Positions 44,975 through 54,400 of a stretch of DNA of 64,000 nucleotides are shown here, piece by piece (within the stretch, counting starts at the first letter, position 1; every line of letters begins with the position of its first letter). The stretch is from JABCPE02 sp963516675 (GTDB taxonomy: Bacteria > Bacteroidota > Bacteroidia > Flavobacteriales > Weeksellaceae): contig CAUQBH010000001.1 of NCBI GenBank assembly GCA_963516675.1, positions 62,001-126,000 on the forward strand, given 5' to 3'. The notes beneath the pieces were generated by a model. It worked only from the letters and a program-made list of their open reading frames with translations. It was not told the DNA's origin and did no database searches. The position numbers were made by a program, and so were the translations under genes.

Positions 44975-46255
44975 ATGGCTTACTTATTTACATCAGAGTC
45001 CGTATCTGAAGGACATCCAGACAAAATCGCAGACCAAATATCCGATGCGCTGATAGACCATTTCTTGGCCTATGATAAGAACTCAAAAGTAGCTTGTGAA
45101 ACGCTCGTAACCACTGGGCAGGTTGTCCTAGCTGGAGAAGTGAAATCTGAGGCTTACCTTGATGTGCAGACTATCGCTAGGGAAGTTATCAATGATATTG
45201 GCTATACCAAAGGTGAATATATGTTCAATGGAGATTCTTGTGGAGTGATTTCTGCTATCCATGAGCAATCGCCAGACATCAACCAAGGTGTGGATAGAAT
45301 TACTCAAAACTCTGATTTTGAAACCAAAGCCAACGCGCAAGGGGCTGGTGACCAAGGAATTATGTTCGGATATGCAACAAACGAAACCGAAAACTACATG
45401 CCTCTGGCATTAGACTTGGCTCATTCTATTTTGAGAGAACTTTCTGCATTGAGGAGAGAAAATAAGGAAATCACCTACCTTCGTCCTGATGCAAAATCAC
45501 AAGTTACGATAGAATATTCTGATAATCACAAGCCTGTGAGAATAGACAGCATCGTGGTTTCTACTCAGCATGATGAATTTGACACAGAAGAAAACATGCT
45601 GGCAAAAATCAGAAAAGACATCATAGAGATTTTAATTCCAAAAGTTAAAGCGAGACAAAAGCCTGAAATTCAGGCGCTTTTCAATGATGATATTACATTC
45701 CATATCAATCCTACTGGGAAATTCGTAATCGGTGGCCCGCACGGAGATACAGGGCTTACAGGAAGAAAAATAATCGTAGATACTTACGGAGGAAAAGGCG
45801 CTCACGGAGGTGGAGCATTCTCTGGAAAAGATCCTTCTAAAGTGGATAGAAGTGCGGCCTATGCCATGAGATACATCGCCAAAAACCTTGTAGCAGCAGG
45901 GGTTGCAGATGAAATTTTGGTTCAGATTTCTTACGCCATCGGAGTTGCTAAACCTTGTGGTTTGTATATCAACACTTATGGAACCTCCAAAGTAAATCTT
46001 ACTGATGGAGAAATCGCAGAAAAAGTGCAGCAATTATTTGACCTAAGACCTTATGCGATAGAGCAAAACCTAAAACTGAGAAATCCTATCTACCGCGAAA
46101 CAGCAGCCTATGGACACATGGGAAGAAATTATTATGTAGCGGATAAAACCTTTAACAAAGGAGCTAAAAATGAGCTTACTATCAAAGATTTAGAGTTTTT
46201 CACTTGGGAAAAACTGGATAAAGTAGAAGAAATCAAAAAGGCTTTCAATCTATAA
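44975..46255 (+). CDS. metK: S-adenosylmethionine synthetase
   Basis: Makes SAM from methionine and ATP. 426 aa. Signatures FTSESVSEGHPDKIADQISD at the N-terminus, GAGDQGIMFGYATNET and the P-loop-like GGAFSGKDPSKVDRSAAYAM are all present. The 3' part includes RNPIYRETAAYGHMGRN. An 80-nt untranslated stretch follows the SAM-II-like element. Single-gene transcript with a strong terminator. Confidence 0.97.
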   Translation: MAYLFTSESVSEGHPDKIADQISDALIDHFLAYDKNSKVACETLVTTGQVVLAGEVKSEAYLDVQTIAREVINDIGYTKGEYMFNGDSCGVISAIHEQSPDINQGVDRITQNSDFETKANAQGAGDQGIMFGYATNETENYMPLALDLAHSILRELSALRRENKEITYLRPDAKSQVTIEYSDNHKPVRIDSIVVSTQHDEFDTEENMLAKIRKDIIEILIPKVKARQKPEIQALFNDDITFHINPTGKFVIGGPHGDTGLTGRKIIVDTYGGKGAHGGGAFSGKDPSKVDRSAAYAMRYIAKNLVAAGVADEILVQISYAIGVAKPCGLYINTYGTSKVNLTDGEIAEKVQQLFDLRPYAIEQNLKLRNPIYRETAAYGHMGRNYYVADKTFNKGAKNELTIKDLEFFTWEKLDKVEEIKKAFNL

Positions 46256-46260
46256 AATAT

Positions 46261-46288
46261 AAAAACCCACTAAAAAGTGGGTTTTTAT
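46261..46288 (+). terminator. Terminator after metK
   Basis: AAAAACCCACT (46261-46271), loop AAAA, AGTGGGTTTTT (46276-46286). Also serves the convergent small gene. Confidence 0.85.
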
Positions 46289-46305
46289 TTTGTTTTTAAA
46301 GATAA

Positions 46306-46542
46306 TTAATCTTCCAAATCGTCGTATTTTGCCAATTCTTCATCACACCATACGAATGCTTCTTCTACTACTTTTGTAGCTTCATTTGCAACGGTTTCCT
46401 CATCATCTCCTTCCAAATCATCCAGCCATTCTACATCTTCTTCCTCTACATTTAGGATAAATCTTGGATATTCTGTATGCACTACGAACAAATCCTCTGG
46501 AAATTCTGAATTATCTGCCATCAAAAACTTTGGTAATTTCAT
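46306..46542 (-). CDS. Small acidic conserved protein of unknown function
   Basis: 78 aa and very acidic; starts MKLPKFLMADNSEFPEDLF and continues FVVHTEYPRFILNVEEEDVE. The tail is Asp/Glu-rich. No signal peptide. A minus-strand -7 element (TAACTTTG, complement of 46596-46603) lies 54 bp upstream, so it is probably expressed. Family not recognised. Confidence 0.7.
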   Translation of the reverse strand: MKLPKFLMADNSEFPEDLFVVHTEYPRFILNVEEEDVEWLDDLEGDDEETVANEATKVVEEAFVWCDEELAKYDDLED

Positions 46543-46637
46543 AACTTTCTAAATTTAAATTGTTTAACTAAATATATATATCTTATAAGGTTTTGCAAAG
46601 TTAATAAATATAAATGTAGTTTCTCTAAAAAATATTT

Positions 46638-47108
46638 TTATTTTATTTTTTGTTGAGTAACGACAGATTTTGCTTTAGAAGTATTTTCAAGTGTAAGTAA
46701 TTCTGTTTTTAATTTTAAATTAATAGTCATATCTATATTCTGACTGGTAAAATAATTATTTTTCATATCAAATAATAAAAAACCTTTTCCATCACCAGAT
46801 GCAGACAAGTCCATGTTTTTAACATTCTTATCTCCCATTACAAAATCTATCAATATATCAAAATAGGCTTCCTCTTTTTCTACTTTTAAGAGTTTATATT
46901 TTACATTCATTTTCATTTCTATATCGCCCACTTGCGGTATACTTTGTTTATATGGTATAACCATATCAAAACTATCACCTATTTTTAGACCTTCTTTAGG
47001 AAAATGAGTATCTATTGCAGAAAATTGTTTAATCGATTCTATCAATATCTTCTTTGTATCTTCATCGATGTTTCCTTCTACATTCTTAACCTCCATTTTC
47101 TTTACCAT
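46638..47108 (-). pseudogene. C-terminal part of a frameshifted secreted protein
   Basis: 156 codons open from an ATG inside the neighbouring frame. There is no signal peptide. The sequence (KTKKILIESI-type helix, then FPKEGLKIGDSFDMVIPYKQ, GDGKGFLLFDMKNNYFTSQN) reads as the natural continuation of the gene at 47086-47481. Removing one A from the AAAA run complementary to 47096-47099 would join the two into one protein of about 280 aa. Confidence 0.6.
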
Positions 47109-47481
47109 TTACAATATCACCAATCAATTTAACTCCTTGTAAGGGAATTTTTCTGTTCACTTTCTCTCCATTAATTTCTGCTTCGTAAAAGTATTTGGTA
47201 TATTCTAATATGAATGGAACATTGTTACCTTGCTTTTTTTGTGTAGAAATGGCACTTTCTATATCTGAATTTATAGTCATTTTCACCCCATCCATTCCTA
47301 TTTTATCTAACACTTCCTTGTTTCCCACAAATTTATATCCCCCATCCATATCTATTTTATATTTAATTAAATACTTTGAATTTGGAAGATACTCATACTT
47401 AAAGAAATATCTTTTCTCCTGACCAAAAACAAGTGATGCAGAAGTAATAAATAACAACAAAATAAATTTAAAAGCTTTCAT
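47086..47481 (-). pseudogene. N-terminal part of a frameshifted secreted protein
   Basis: 131 codons with a signal peptide (MKAFKFILLLFITSASLVFG). The frame ends GDIVNGKENGG-stop, overlapping the C-terminal part by 23 bp in another frame. The mature part includes YLPNSKYLIKYKIDMDGG and PFILEYTKYFYEAEINGEKV. Either a real 1-nt insertion (pseudogene), a sequencing slip in the A run, or less likely a programmed frameshift. Family not recognised. Confidence 0.6.
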
Positions 47482-47486
47482 ATAAA

Positions 47487-48455
47487 TTATTTTTTATCAA
47501 TTAGTTTCATAATTTCCAAAGCCACTTTCAGCGCTTCTGTTCCATCTTCCAGACTTACCTCCACGGGCTTATTCTCGGTGATGGAGTTTGCGAAACTTTC
47601 CAATTCATCCAAAATCGCATTATTTGGCTGGATATTAGGATATTCGAATATGATTTGGTTTCTCTCGCCCTCTGCATTTTGGATAATCATATCAAAATCT
47701 GATGGATTTTCAGGAGCTGGTTTCATACGGATAACTTCTGCCTTTTTCTCTAAGAAATCTACTGAAATATAAGCATCTCTTTGGAAAAATCGGCTCTTTC
47801 GCATGGATTTCATTGAGATTCGGCTCGTGGTAAGGTTCGCCACGCATCCATTCTCAAATTCTATTCTGGCATTGGCGATATCAGGCGATTTGCTGACCAC
47901 ACAGACTCCGCTTGCGTGGATGTTTTTCACAGGAGATTTCACCAAAGAAAGCAAAATATCCAAATCATGTATCATCAAATCCAAAACCACAGAAACATCC
48001 GTTCCTCTTGGATTAAACTCAGCCAAACGGTGGATTTCAATGAATTTTGGTTCGCTGATAAACGGCTTCGTAGCGATAAATGCAGGATTGTAGCGCTCTA
48101 CATGCCCTACCTGCGCTCTGATTCCCTTTTCATTACAAAGCTGAATAATCTCTTCTGCCTGCTCCAAAGTCTGAGTTACAGGCTTTTCTATGAAAAAATC
48201 CAAGCCTCTTTCTATGGCTATTTTAGCATAGTCATGATGATAAAATGTAGGCGTCACAATATCTAGAACCTGTATTTTATCCAAGAGTTCGTCCAAGTTT
48301 TCATAAAATTTGTACCCAAATTCTGCTTCCAGCTTTTTGGCATTTTCTATATCTTTATCATGAAAGCCCACCAAATCGTATTTTTCTGATTGGTTGAGCA
48401 ATTTCAAATGTATTTTTCCGAGATGCCCAGCACCTACTAAACCTGCTTTTAACAT
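47487..48455 (-). CDS. Gfo/Idh/MocA-family NAD(P)-dependent oxidoreductase
   Basis: 322 aa from the ATG at 48453-48455; the frame is open ten codons further only with a TTG. N-terminal Rossmann motif KAGLVGAGHLGKIHLKLL, the family EKP motif in GLDFFIEKPVTQTLEQAEEI, and DLMIHDLDILLSLV. It acts on a sugar or similar polyol in most relatives; the substrate is unknown here. Divergent from recA. Confidence 0.82.
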   Translation of the reverse strand: MLKAGLVGAGHLGKIHLKLLNQSEKYDLVGFHDKDIENAKKLEAEFGYKFYENLDELLDKIQVLDIVTPTFYHHDYAKIAIERGLDFFIEKPVTQTLEQAEEIIQLCNEKGIRAQVGHVERYNPAFIATKPFISEPKFIEIHRLAEFNPRGTDVSVVLDLMIHDLDILLSLVKSPVKNIHASGVCVVSKSPDIANARIEFENGCVANLTTSRISMKSMRKSRFFQRDAYISVDFLEKKAEVIRMKPAPENPSDFDMIIQNAEGERNQIIFEYPNIQPNNAILDELESFANSITENKPVEVSLEDGTEALKVALEIMKLIDKK

Positions 48456-48566
48456 TACTTTTTTGTATTTAAAAGATTTTGCCAAAGATAAGGATTTTTT
48501 ATTTTTTTCTTTATTCTATTATGATTTCTGGGATTTTATTTTGATGGAAATATTTTAAAAACAAAA

Positions 48567-48599
48567 TTGATAATATCTACTAAAATATTTGTAACTTTG
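48567..48599 (+). promoter_or_regulatory. recA promoter (TTG-N22-TAACTTTG)
   Basis: TTG at 48567-48569, 22 bp, TAACTTTG at 48592-48599, then 19 bp to the ATG. No LexA-type palindrome was seen. Confidence 0.5.
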
Positions 48600-48618
48600 A
48601 GGCAATATTTGATCGAAG

Positions 48619-49626
48619 ATGAGTAATTTAGAAGATAAGAAAAAAGCACTGAGTCTAGTCCTAGAAAAAATGGACAAGACCTATGGAAAAGGTACAGTAA
48701 TGAAGCTGGGAGACAGCGCGGTAGATGACACAATAGAAGTAATTCCGTCTGGTTCTTTGGGGCTGGATATCGCCCTCGGTGTAGGTGGATATCCGCGAGG
48801 AAGAGTGATAGAGATTTTCGGGCCTGAATCATCAGGGAAAACTACCCTTACCCTACACGCCATTGCCGAAGCCCAAAAAGCAGGAGGAATAGCAGCTTTC
48901 ATAGATGCTGAGCATGCCTTTGACAGAAGTTATGCTGCAAAATTAGGAATTGATTTAGAGAATCTTATTATTTCTCAGCCAGACAATGGAGAGCAAGCCC
49001 TTGAAATTGCGGACAACCTCATCCGTTCTGGTGCGATAGACATCGTAGTAATAGACTCTGTGGCAGCTCTTACTCCAAAGGCTGAAATAGATGGCGATAT
49101 GGGAGATTCCAAAATGGGACTACACGCTAGGCTGATGTCTCAAGCATTGAGAAAACTTACAGGAACTATCAATAAAACCAAATGTACCGTGATTTTCATC
49201 AACCAGCTGAGAGAAAAAATAGGTGTAATGTTTGGAAACCCAGAAACTACTACTGGTGGAAACGCCCTTAAATTCTACGCTTCCGTGAGAATAGACATCA
49301 GAAAAGCCAGCACACCGATAAAAGTAGGCGATGAAGCCGTAGGAAGCCGAGTAAAAGTAAAAGTGGTGAAAAATAAAGTAGCGCCTCCTTTCAGACAAGC
49401 AGAATTTGACATTATGTATGGCGAGGGAGTTTCTAAAATTGGGGAAATCTTAGACCTTGGTGTAGACTATGATGTGATTAAGAAAAGTGGCTCTTGGTTC
49501 AGCTACGGAGACACTAAACTAGGACAAGGTAGAGATGCTGTGAAAGAACTTCTGAAAGACAATCCAGAACTTACCGAAGAACTTAGCCAAAAAATAACTG
49601 AAGCAATCAAGAATAAAGATAAATAA
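48619..49626 (+). CDS. recA: Recombinase RecA
   Basis: Strand-exchange ATPase of homologous recombination and DNA repair. 335 aa. Walker A EIFGPESSGKTTLTLHAIAE (residues about 65-84), IDAEHAFDRSYAAKLGID, the L2-type block FGNPETTTGGNALKFYASVR and INQLREKIGVMFG. The C-terminal acidic tail is short. Followed by a very strong terminator and then the CRISPR array. Confidence 0.98.
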   Translation: MSNLEDKKKALSLVLEKMDKTYGKGTVMKLGDSAVDDTIEVIPSGSLGLDIALGVGGYPRGRVIEIFGPESSGKTTLTLHAIAEAQKAGGIAAFIDAEHAFDRSYAAKLGIDLENLIISQPDNGEQALEIADNLIRSGAIDIVVIDSVAALTPKAEIDGDMGDSKMGLHARLMSQALRKLTGTINKTKCTVIFINQLREKIGVMFGNPETTTGGNALKFYASVRIDIRKASTPIKVGDEAVGSRVKVKVVKNKVAPPFRQAEFDIMYGEGVSKIGEILDLGVDYDVIKKSGSWFSYGDTKLGQGRDAVKELLKDNPELTEELSQKITEAIKNKDK

Positions 49627-49656
49627 ATCTTTTCATAATTATATTTAATTTTAATG

Positions 49657-49695
49657 AAAACGCCCTGATGAAAATTTCATCAGGGCGTTTTTTTG
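49657..49695 (+). terminator. Terminator after recA
   Basis: A 17-bp perfect stem, AAAACGCCCTGATGAAA (49657-49673) with its complement at 49675-49691, followed by a T tract. It insulates the CRISPR array from recA transcription. Confidence 0.85.
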
Positions 49696-49743
49696 TTTTT
49701 CTTTATCATTGCATTTTCACTATTTTTCAAATAAAAATATTTA

Positions 49744-50175
49744 TCTAATACTTAATATAAATTTCTTAATTTTGTGAATACAAGCACAGCAAAAGAAAGA
49801 AGCAAGAGGGAATGGCGATTGTTGTGAGTTGCTTTCAAATTCTTTAACTTTGTGGATACATCACAGCGCATGATTAAATATAATAAAAAGTCTCACTGTT
49901 GTGAGTTGCTTTCAAATTCTTTAACTTTGTGGATACATCACAGCTGAGGTCAGTAAGTAGAAAGAGAGCACCTTGTTGTGAGTTGCTTTCAAATTCTTTA
50001 ACTTTGTGGATACATCACAGCTAGCGTTTAAAATCGTTATATTAAAATAAAGTTGTGAGTTGCTTTCAAATTCTTTAACTTTGTGGATACATCACAGCAA
50101 AAAAGTTATAAAATAATTTGGTATATTAGTTGTGAGTTGCTTTCAAATTCTTTAACTTTGTGGATACATCACAGC
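49744..50175 (+). CRISPR. Type II-C CRISPR array: five perfect 47-bp repeats plus one degenerate repeat, 30-bp spacers
   Basis: Perfect repeats at 49821-49867, 49898-49944, 49975-50021, 50052-50098 and 50129-50175. They start GTTGTGAGTTGCTTTCAAAT and end GGATACATCACAGC. The four internal spacers are each exactly 30 bp. A degenerate repeat (about 49744-49790, right part recognisable: TTTTGTGAATAC, CACAGC) is followed by a fifth 30-bp spacer (49791-49820). The first 20 bases of the repeat are complementary, with one G-U, to the tracrRNA anti-repeat near 55855; this fixes the array as transcribed on the plus strand. Each repeat carries TTG (positions 2-4), 20 bp, TAACTTTG (25-32), a complete promoter of this genome. 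Confidence 0.97.
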
Positions 50176-50183
50176 CTCAAAGT

Positions 50184-50213
50184 AAAATCCACTGATAATC
50201 AGCGGATTTTTTT
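50184..50213 (+). terminator. Terminator at the downstream end of the CRISPR array
   Basis: AAAATCC (50184-50190) pairs with GGATTTT (50204-50210). An inner CTGA/TCAG pair encloses loop TAA, and a T tract follows. It stops array transcripts before they run antisense into cas2. Confidence 0.65.
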
Positions 50214-50233
50214 GTTTTATACGATTTAAAAAA

Positions 50234-50572
50234 TTAAAATAATTCTAACTGCTGCCACATTGGAGGTGGCTTTTCTTCATTCCTAGCATAAAAAATTTCT
50301 ATCGCTCCAAATTGTTTATCTGTAATGCACATTATCGCCACTTTTCCTTGTTTTGGTAATATATTTTTTACTCTTTTGATATGAACTTCTGCATTCTCTC
50401 GGCTTGGACAATGGCGAATATACATAGAAAACTGAAACAGAGAAAAGCCGTCATCTATCAGGCGTTTTCTAAATAAATTAGATGCCTTTATATTTTCTTT
50501 TGTATCAGTAGGTAAATCATATAACACCATAACCCACATAATTCGATATGCATTTAGTCGTTCACTATTCAT
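50234..50572 (-). CDS. cas2: Cas2, CRISPR adaptation endonuclease subunit
   Basis: Forms the Cas1-Cas2 complex that inserts new spacers. 112 aa from the ATG at 50570-50572, which overlaps the cas1 stop (ATGA). The ferredoxin-like fold starts RIMWVMVLYDLPTDTKENIK with the conserved Asp19, then GFSLFQFSMYIRHCPSRENA. The longer frame upstream lies inside cas1. Last gene of cas9-cas1-cas2; its end faces the array 58 bp away. Confidence 0.95.
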   Translation of the reverse strand: MNSERLNAYRIMWVMVLYDLPTDTKENIKASNLFRKRLIDDGFSLFQFSMYIRHCPSRENAEVHIKRVKNILPKQGKVAIMCITDKQFGAIEIFYARNEEKPPPMWQQLELF

Positions 50573-51462
50573 AATAAATTGGGATAAGAAATCAATCTTT
50601 TCTCTCCTGTGTAGCATTTATAAAGCGAAGAAATAGTTGTTTTTATACCAACCATCAGTGGTCTTACAAGGCCATCTATCTGTACATCTTTCGAGGCAAT
50701 ATTTAGAAAATGCGCTTTTGCTTCTTTGCTAAGCTCTTCTATATCAGGATTATTCTCTATCCATTGGATAACGAGCATATCCACAAATGGGCGATAAGGC
50801 TCCATCATATCACTTGCCAAGCAATAAGGATTGTATTTATTCTTATGAAAAATTCCCAATACAGGAAGCAGGCCTGTCTCTACTATTGCTCTAGAAACGA
50901 TACTCAAAAGAACTCCATACCCAAAATTGAAAAACTGATTAGGATAATCACCAAACCTGCCTCTGAGAAAATCTGGACTGATAAGATATTTCCAATAATG
51001 CTGGGCGGCGATACCTTCCATATTAGTAGAATCTCCTGATTTTACATTTTTCAAATACTCATACATCGGTTCAGAAAACCTGCCTAATTTTTCCAATACT
51101 TTAGCCTGATTCTCTATTTTACACTCTATTGTTTGTTTCCAGAGCTGCTTTTTCAAAGGTTCGCTTGCCTCCAATTGATATTTTATTCGTTCCGAATGCT
51201 CCGAATGTCCATAAATAGGCAGCATCACACCTTTGGGCATATGTTTAGAATCACAACTAATCATTACGACATTATTCTTCATCATTTCCTGCATCAGCTG
51301 ATGAGATATGGTAATCTGATAATGATCAAGCATCAACAATCCTAAATCCTCTATGGAAATACTTCCCTTTTCTACTTTGGTTTCAGGGTCTGTAATCTTT
51401 AATTGTTTATCCCTAAGCTTTAGATAAGCAGGATTACCAATATAAATAGAACGATACAGCAT
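50569..51462 (-). CDS. cas1: Cas1, CRISPR integrase (type II)
   Basis: 297 aa, typical of type II Cas1. The metal-binding residues are recognisable as Glu149 (in STNMEGIAAQHYWKYL), His206 (in GIFHKNKYNPYCLASDMMEP) and Glu221. The N-terminal beta domain has SISIEDLGLLMLDHYQITIS. It begins 24 bp after cas9 and overlaps cas2 by 4 bp. No csn2 or cas4 is present, which defines subtype II-C. Confidence 0.97.
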   Translation of the reverse strand: MLYRSIYIGNPAYLKLRDKQLKITDPETKVEKGSISIEDLGLLMLDHYQITISHQLMQEMMKNNVVMISCDSKHMPKGVMLPIYGHSEHSERIKYQLEASEPLKKQLWKQTIECKIENQAKVLEKLGRFSEPMYEYLKNVKSGDSTNMEGIAAQHYWKYLISPDFLRGRFGDYPNQFFNFGYGVLLSIVSRAIVETGLLPVLGIFHKNKYNPYCLASDMMEPYRPFVDMLVIQWIENNPDIEELSKEAKAHFLNIASKDVQIDGLVRPLMVGIKTTISSLYKCYTGEKRLISYPNLL

Positions 51463-51486
51463 AGATTCTAAAAATTAGTTACATTA

Positions 51487-54400
51487 TTAAGCCTTAGAAA
51501 TATTTCCTAAACGGTCTATTTTTAGTTTGATACAGAATTCTTTTATCATTATCCCATCGATACCTTTTTCCATTTTATTCAATGATGAGTACTCCATTTT
51601 ATTTACTATACTAGTAGCTACATCTTGCCTAACAAAAAAACATTGATTTCCTGTAAAACTTACAGTCTTATAAACCCTTTCCCTTTGTTCTTTGGATAAA
51701 TTAGTAAAATCAATGTTTTCGATATTTTCACTCTCCATAGGCACATACACCAAATCATTAGGAGAGAGACTAAATAATAATTTTTCTCCTTTTTCATTAA
51801 GTTCTGGAACAGAAGTGAGTCCTTGTTTTTGTCGCTCAATAACCTCAGCTAATGGAATAGTGGCATAGGAGCGTTTTCCCTTACTTTGATATACTCCAAA
51901 ATATAAGTTAGGAGCTCCTTGAACATATTTCTTAGATTTTGCACCTCTTTCTCCCAATACAAATCGTCCACTCCCCTTTTCATAGCTCCTCACTTTATAG
52001 ATAGGCTTATGTGGTTTACCATCATTATAAAGATATATATTTTTATTAAGTTCTTCTAAACCCTCTGGAGAAAAAGCTAACTCGGAACTTCCTTTATAAA
52101 CAAGATAATTGAGTAATATTTTTTGTATTCCTGTATCTGTAATTTTACTAATCTTCTTCGTATCAAAACTACTATCAATAAACTTTCTATCAGCCGTAAG
52201 CATTTCCCCCTTACCTATTTTCACTCTTTCTAAGGTAATTTTTCCAGCAACAGTTTGTTCATGCAAAGGTTTTCTGATAGCCCAGTTGATACCTTCTTGT
52301 TTCACTTTTTTCTTTACCTTTTTACCTTTTTCTTCTACCCATTTTTCATAGTAATTAGTAGCCTTATTGATTACTCTTAGGTTTTGTTTGAAACTCACAA
52401 CGATCATTTCTAGAGCGCTTCGCACATCTTGGGTAAAGGTATTCCATGGCTTTTTGAATGTCCAGTTGTATTTGTCTTCAGCATTATCATTATACTTTTT
52501 CTCACATAAGACAGTTCTTAAATCTATTCGAGCGTTTTGCTTTTCTTCTTTAGCCTTATGTTTATCCAAAGCGTGCTGGTTATTCATATAATTGATATGA
52601 CTGCGAGTAGCACAAGCGACAACCAAAGCATCCAAAGCATGGTGACGATGGTCTATTCGCTTCTTCTGGAAACCTTTAGTATGTTCAAGTGGAACAGTAG
52701 GAATCTTCTTCTGGTATTTTTCACTATATGTCGTAAATAATTCTGTCTGTGTCAGATTATTCATTCTCTCAAAACGAGGCAGGATAAGGTCATTCCATAC
52801 ATCATTCAGCCCCCAGTCTTGTTTAAGTGCGGCAGTAATTTTCCCTGTACATGGTATAATATTTTTAGAATTCACTCCATCATCTTCCTGAGGAGAACGA
52901 ACTATATTAGAGAGAATTTGTGAAATAAATTTACTGATATACCTTGTGTCATTGAGCTGTCTTTCTACCATTTTCTCTGGAATTTCTTCCATCAGCATTT
53001 TGGCTTTCTTTGCTCGGTTATTGGCAAAGTGTTTATTGACCAGCTCTTTATACTCTTTTTCATTAAGGATTGTAACTTTTTTATTTAAGCCAATTTCTAT
53101 TATTTCTCCACCATGTTTTTTTATAAATTCTAAACCTAGCTGTGCTCCTTTTTCAGCATTAACAGCAGCCTCGCATATCACTTTATTAGAAAGGCTGTCA
53201 TCAAAAAATCTACTTTGAGGAATGACATGCTCTATCTGATATTCATCTGTGAACAATTTACTCAGCGGAATTGGCTGCCCTGTGTAAGGAGACCTTTCTT
53301 CTTGTTCCAGCCAAAGTCTATATTTTTCTTGCTGAATAGGAGAATATGGACGAACATTCTCTGCGCTTTTATCTTCAAAAAATTCTTGTAATTTCTTTTT
53401 TACCCTCAGATTTGTCTCCTCATTTTCATTTATTTCCCTAGTCATTCTGTTTCTTTCCTCAGCTGTTTTCTTAAGTTCCCTGCCAAGCTCTATATGTATT
53501 TCTTTGAAGAAATTTTGCTCTCCTTTTCCATAGTATTCCCAAATGTCCTTTACCACTCGCAGAGTCTCTGTAACTATTTGTTCTACAATAGGATTTCTCA
53601 AAGAATGCTGTTTGAAGCCTTTCAGATATTCTTCCAAATCAGAAGGAGAAGTCCAGCGCTGTATATCGGCAGCCTCTGAATGAATTCCATACACCACATA
53701 CTGAGCCAACCAAAGTGGCAATCCCTGAAAATCAACTTCTTGGTTAAGTTGGTGTTTTTCAGCCTTTTCTCTTACAATGGTTTTAATGTTCTCATTATCA
53801 ACCCCATTGATAATGTCTGATATTCGCACTTGTACTGGTTCAGAAATGTCGCTATAATTCCAGTATTTACCAAAACGCATCAGAGGAAGCAGTTTTTTGA
53901 TTGCTTTCTCAGAAAATGCTCCATAATCACTTGGGTAAGGCTTTATTCTCTTGAAATTTTCTACGAAAGACTCTGTATCCAAATTATGTTTTTGCGCAAA
54001 CTTCATCAGAGCCTTTTCGTATTCGTATTTATCTGTTACAGAATATATTATGTGCCAAAGCTGATATTCTATATCTTTGGTCAAGAAATTATCTGGTATG
54101 TTTTTTACTTCTTTCAGCCTTTTTCTAATCTCATATCCTGTTTCATTCATTGGATATTTTTTGTTGTCATTTTCCTCCTCATATACATAGTTCCAGCGGT
54201 ATTTCGTAATTTCTTTTTTCAGTTCTTTTTTTAGCTCCGTTTCTTTAGCAAAAGGATATATCTCTCTCAATGATTTCATTAAAAGAAACTCAAGTACAGA
54301 TTTATTACTTACCTCTTTTTCAGACATCAAAAACTCGTACAAAGTTTCTTTGTCCTCTATGGAAGAAATAAATTCAGAAGTAACATCTTTATCATCTTCT

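Noticed and set aside
49851..49859. TGTGGATAC in each CRISPR repeat as a DnaA box
   Set aside because: The last base differs from the box and the element is explained by repeat sequence conservation.
50573..50617. Longer N-terminus for Cas2
   Set aside because: It would lie inside cas1; the ATG at 50570-50572 gives the normal Cas2 start and an ATGA overlap.
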